7,005 bases of DNA, taken from Dysgonamonadaceae bacterium. Its GTDB lineage: Bacteria; Bacteroidota; Bacteroidia; Bacteroidales; Azobacteroidaceae. Below, piece after piece: positions 6,123-7,005 of the stretch (positions are counted from its first letter, which is position 1; every line of letters begins with the position of its first letter). The DNA is taken from positions 1 through 7,005 of the forward strand of contig JAITCT010000330.1 of NCBI GenBank assembly GCA_031282925.1. Direction: 5' to 3'. The notes under the pieces were generated by a model. It did no database searches and was not told the DNA's origin. It was given only the letters and a program-made list of their open reading frames with translations. Made by a program: the position numbers and the translations under genes.

Positions 6123-7005
6123 AGGAAGAGGTAAAACTAATGAAAGGAAACGAAGCGATTGCACATGCGGCAATACGCTATGGGACGGACGGATATTTCG
6201 GTTATCCGATTACCCCCCAGTCCGAAATTATGGAAACTTTGATGGAAGAAAAGCCTTGGGAAACCACCGGAATGGTTGTCCTTCAAGCCGAAAGTGAGAT
6301 CTCGGCCATCAACATGGTGTATGGCGGAGCCGCCTGCGGAAAACGGGTAATGACTTCCTCTTCCAGTCCCGGAATCAGTTTGAAACAGGAAGGCATCTCT
6401 TATATGGCCGGCGCCGAATTGCCGGCGTTGATTGTAAATGTCATGCGCGGAGGCCCCGGACTGGGAACCATCCAGCCAAGTCAAGCCGATTATTTTCAAA
6501 CGGTTAAAGGCGGCGGGCACGGCGATTACCGCCTGATTACGCTTGCCCCCAATTCGGTGCAGGAAATGGCCGACCACGTAGCCTTGGGTTTTGATTTGGC
6601 TTTCAAATACAACAACCCCGCTATGATTCTGGCCGACGGCGTAATCGGTCAAATGATGGAAAAGGTAATCCTTCCCGAACAAAAACCGCGCAAAACCGAA
6701 GAGGAAATCCGCAGGGAACAGCCCTGGGCGACTTTGGGAAAAACCAAAGACCGCAAACCGAACATCATCACTTCTCTTGAACTGGACCCTGCCGCAATGG
6801 AAAAAAACAACATCCGTTTCCAGAACAAATACAGGAAGATAGAGGAAAACGAAGTGCTTTACGAAGAATTATCCTGCGAAGACGCCGAATACCTGATTGT
6901 CGCTTTCGGTTCGATGGCGCGTATCAGTCAGAAAGTAATGGAAATGGCTCGGGAAGAAGGAATTAAAGTGGGACTTTTCCGTCCGGTTACCCTGTGGCCT
7001 TTCCC
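6119..7005 (+). CDS. vorB: 2-oxoacid (2-ketoisovalerate):ferredoxin oxidoreductase, VorB-type subunit, partial
   Basis: The first 295 residues are present and the gene runs off the window. The enzyme oxidatively decarboxylates 2-oxoacids with CoA and TPP, making acyl-CoA and reduced ferredoxin in anaerobes. Visible family features are GYPITPQSEIMETL (28-41), the Glu-containing QAESEISAINMVYGGAACG (56-74) of the pyrimidine-binding domain, RGGPGLGTIQPSQADYFQ (110-127), GGGHGDYRLITLAP, and the start of the second domain, AFGSMARISQKV followed by KVGLFRPVTLWPF at the cut. The start at 6119 gives MKEEVKLMKGNEA, matching the N-terminus I recall for Bacteroides VorB; a second ATG at 6140 would drop seven residues. 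Substrate (branched-chain, 2-oxoglutarate or other) cannot be fixed from sequence, so the vor name follows family convention. The TPP-binding beta and gamma subunits should follow downstream. Confidence 0.93.
   Translation, partial: MKEEVKLMKGNEAIAHAAIRYGTDGYFGYPITPQSEIMETLMEEKPWETTGMVVLQAESEISAINMVYGGAACGKRVMTSSSSPGISLKQEGISYMAGAELPALIVNVMRGGPGLGTIQPSQADYFQTVKGGGHGDYRLITLAPNSVQEMADHVALGFDLAFKYNNPAMILADGVIGQMMEKVILPEQKPRKTEEEIRREQPWATLGKTKDRKPNIITSLELDPAAMEKNNIRFQNKYRKIEENEVLYEELSCEDAEYLIVAFGSMARISQKVMEMAREEGIKVGLFRPVTLWPF

Noticed and set aside
6137..6682. A 181-codon frame antisense to vorB
   Set aside because: The + strand VorB reading is highly family-like throughout; the antisense frame has no independent support.

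Overview
The window looks like a chromosomal piece of a Bacteroidota (Bacteroidales) anaerobe. Three things support this. Two candidate promoters have the Bacteroidetes-type -7 box TAnnTTTG rather than TATAAT, and gene starts lack a strong Shine-Dalgarno. A surface-protein gene encodes BspA-type leucine-rich repeats plus a C-terminal type IX secretion (T9SS) tail. The right half carries glnS, a TPR gene, a 2x[4Fe-4S] ferredoxin and vorB, matching proteins I know from Bacteroides and relatives. The species cannot be named from the sequence.

Left part (1-476): the decayed 3' end of a TPR gene on the + strand, then two strong back-to-back hairpin terminators (176-205 and 213-244), then an AT-rich spacer with no supportable gene.

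Middle left (477-2308, minus strand): one large secreted BspA-like gene broken by three single-base frameshifts (about 1782-1786, 1352-1356 and 944-945). With these corrected it reads as one coherent protein of 610 residues: signal peptide, two tandem about 150-residue BspA-type LRR units, a bacterial Ig-like domain, a cadherin-like beta-sandwich, and a T9SS sorting tail. Its Bacteroidetes-type promoter is visible at 2403-2435.

Intergenic region (2309-3050): a repeat-dense spacer between two divergent transcription units. Next to each other it holds a 21-bp-period tandem array (2460-2553), a 169-bp quasi-palindrome containing two REP-like 40-bp units (2552-2720), and a long imperfect hairpin of the 'ACACAAAG/CACGAAG' type (2823-2916). 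The glnS promoter follows.

Right part (3051-7005, + strand): four intact genes in one tight probable operon. They are glnS (glutaminyl-tRNA synthetase), a 366-residue TPR protein starting on the base after the glnS stop, a small dicluster ferredoxin, and vorB (2-oxoacid:ferredoxin oxidoreductase alpha-type subunit). vorB overlaps the ferredoxin stop by ATGA and runs off the window. Ferredoxin and vorB are parts of one oxidoreductase that oxidatively decarboxylates 2-oxoacids in anaerobes; its TPP-binding and gamma subunits are expected just beyond base 7005.

I see no clear new multi-gene system. The most interesting material is the pattern of homopolymer frameshifts in the surface protein and the layered repeat structures upstream of it.
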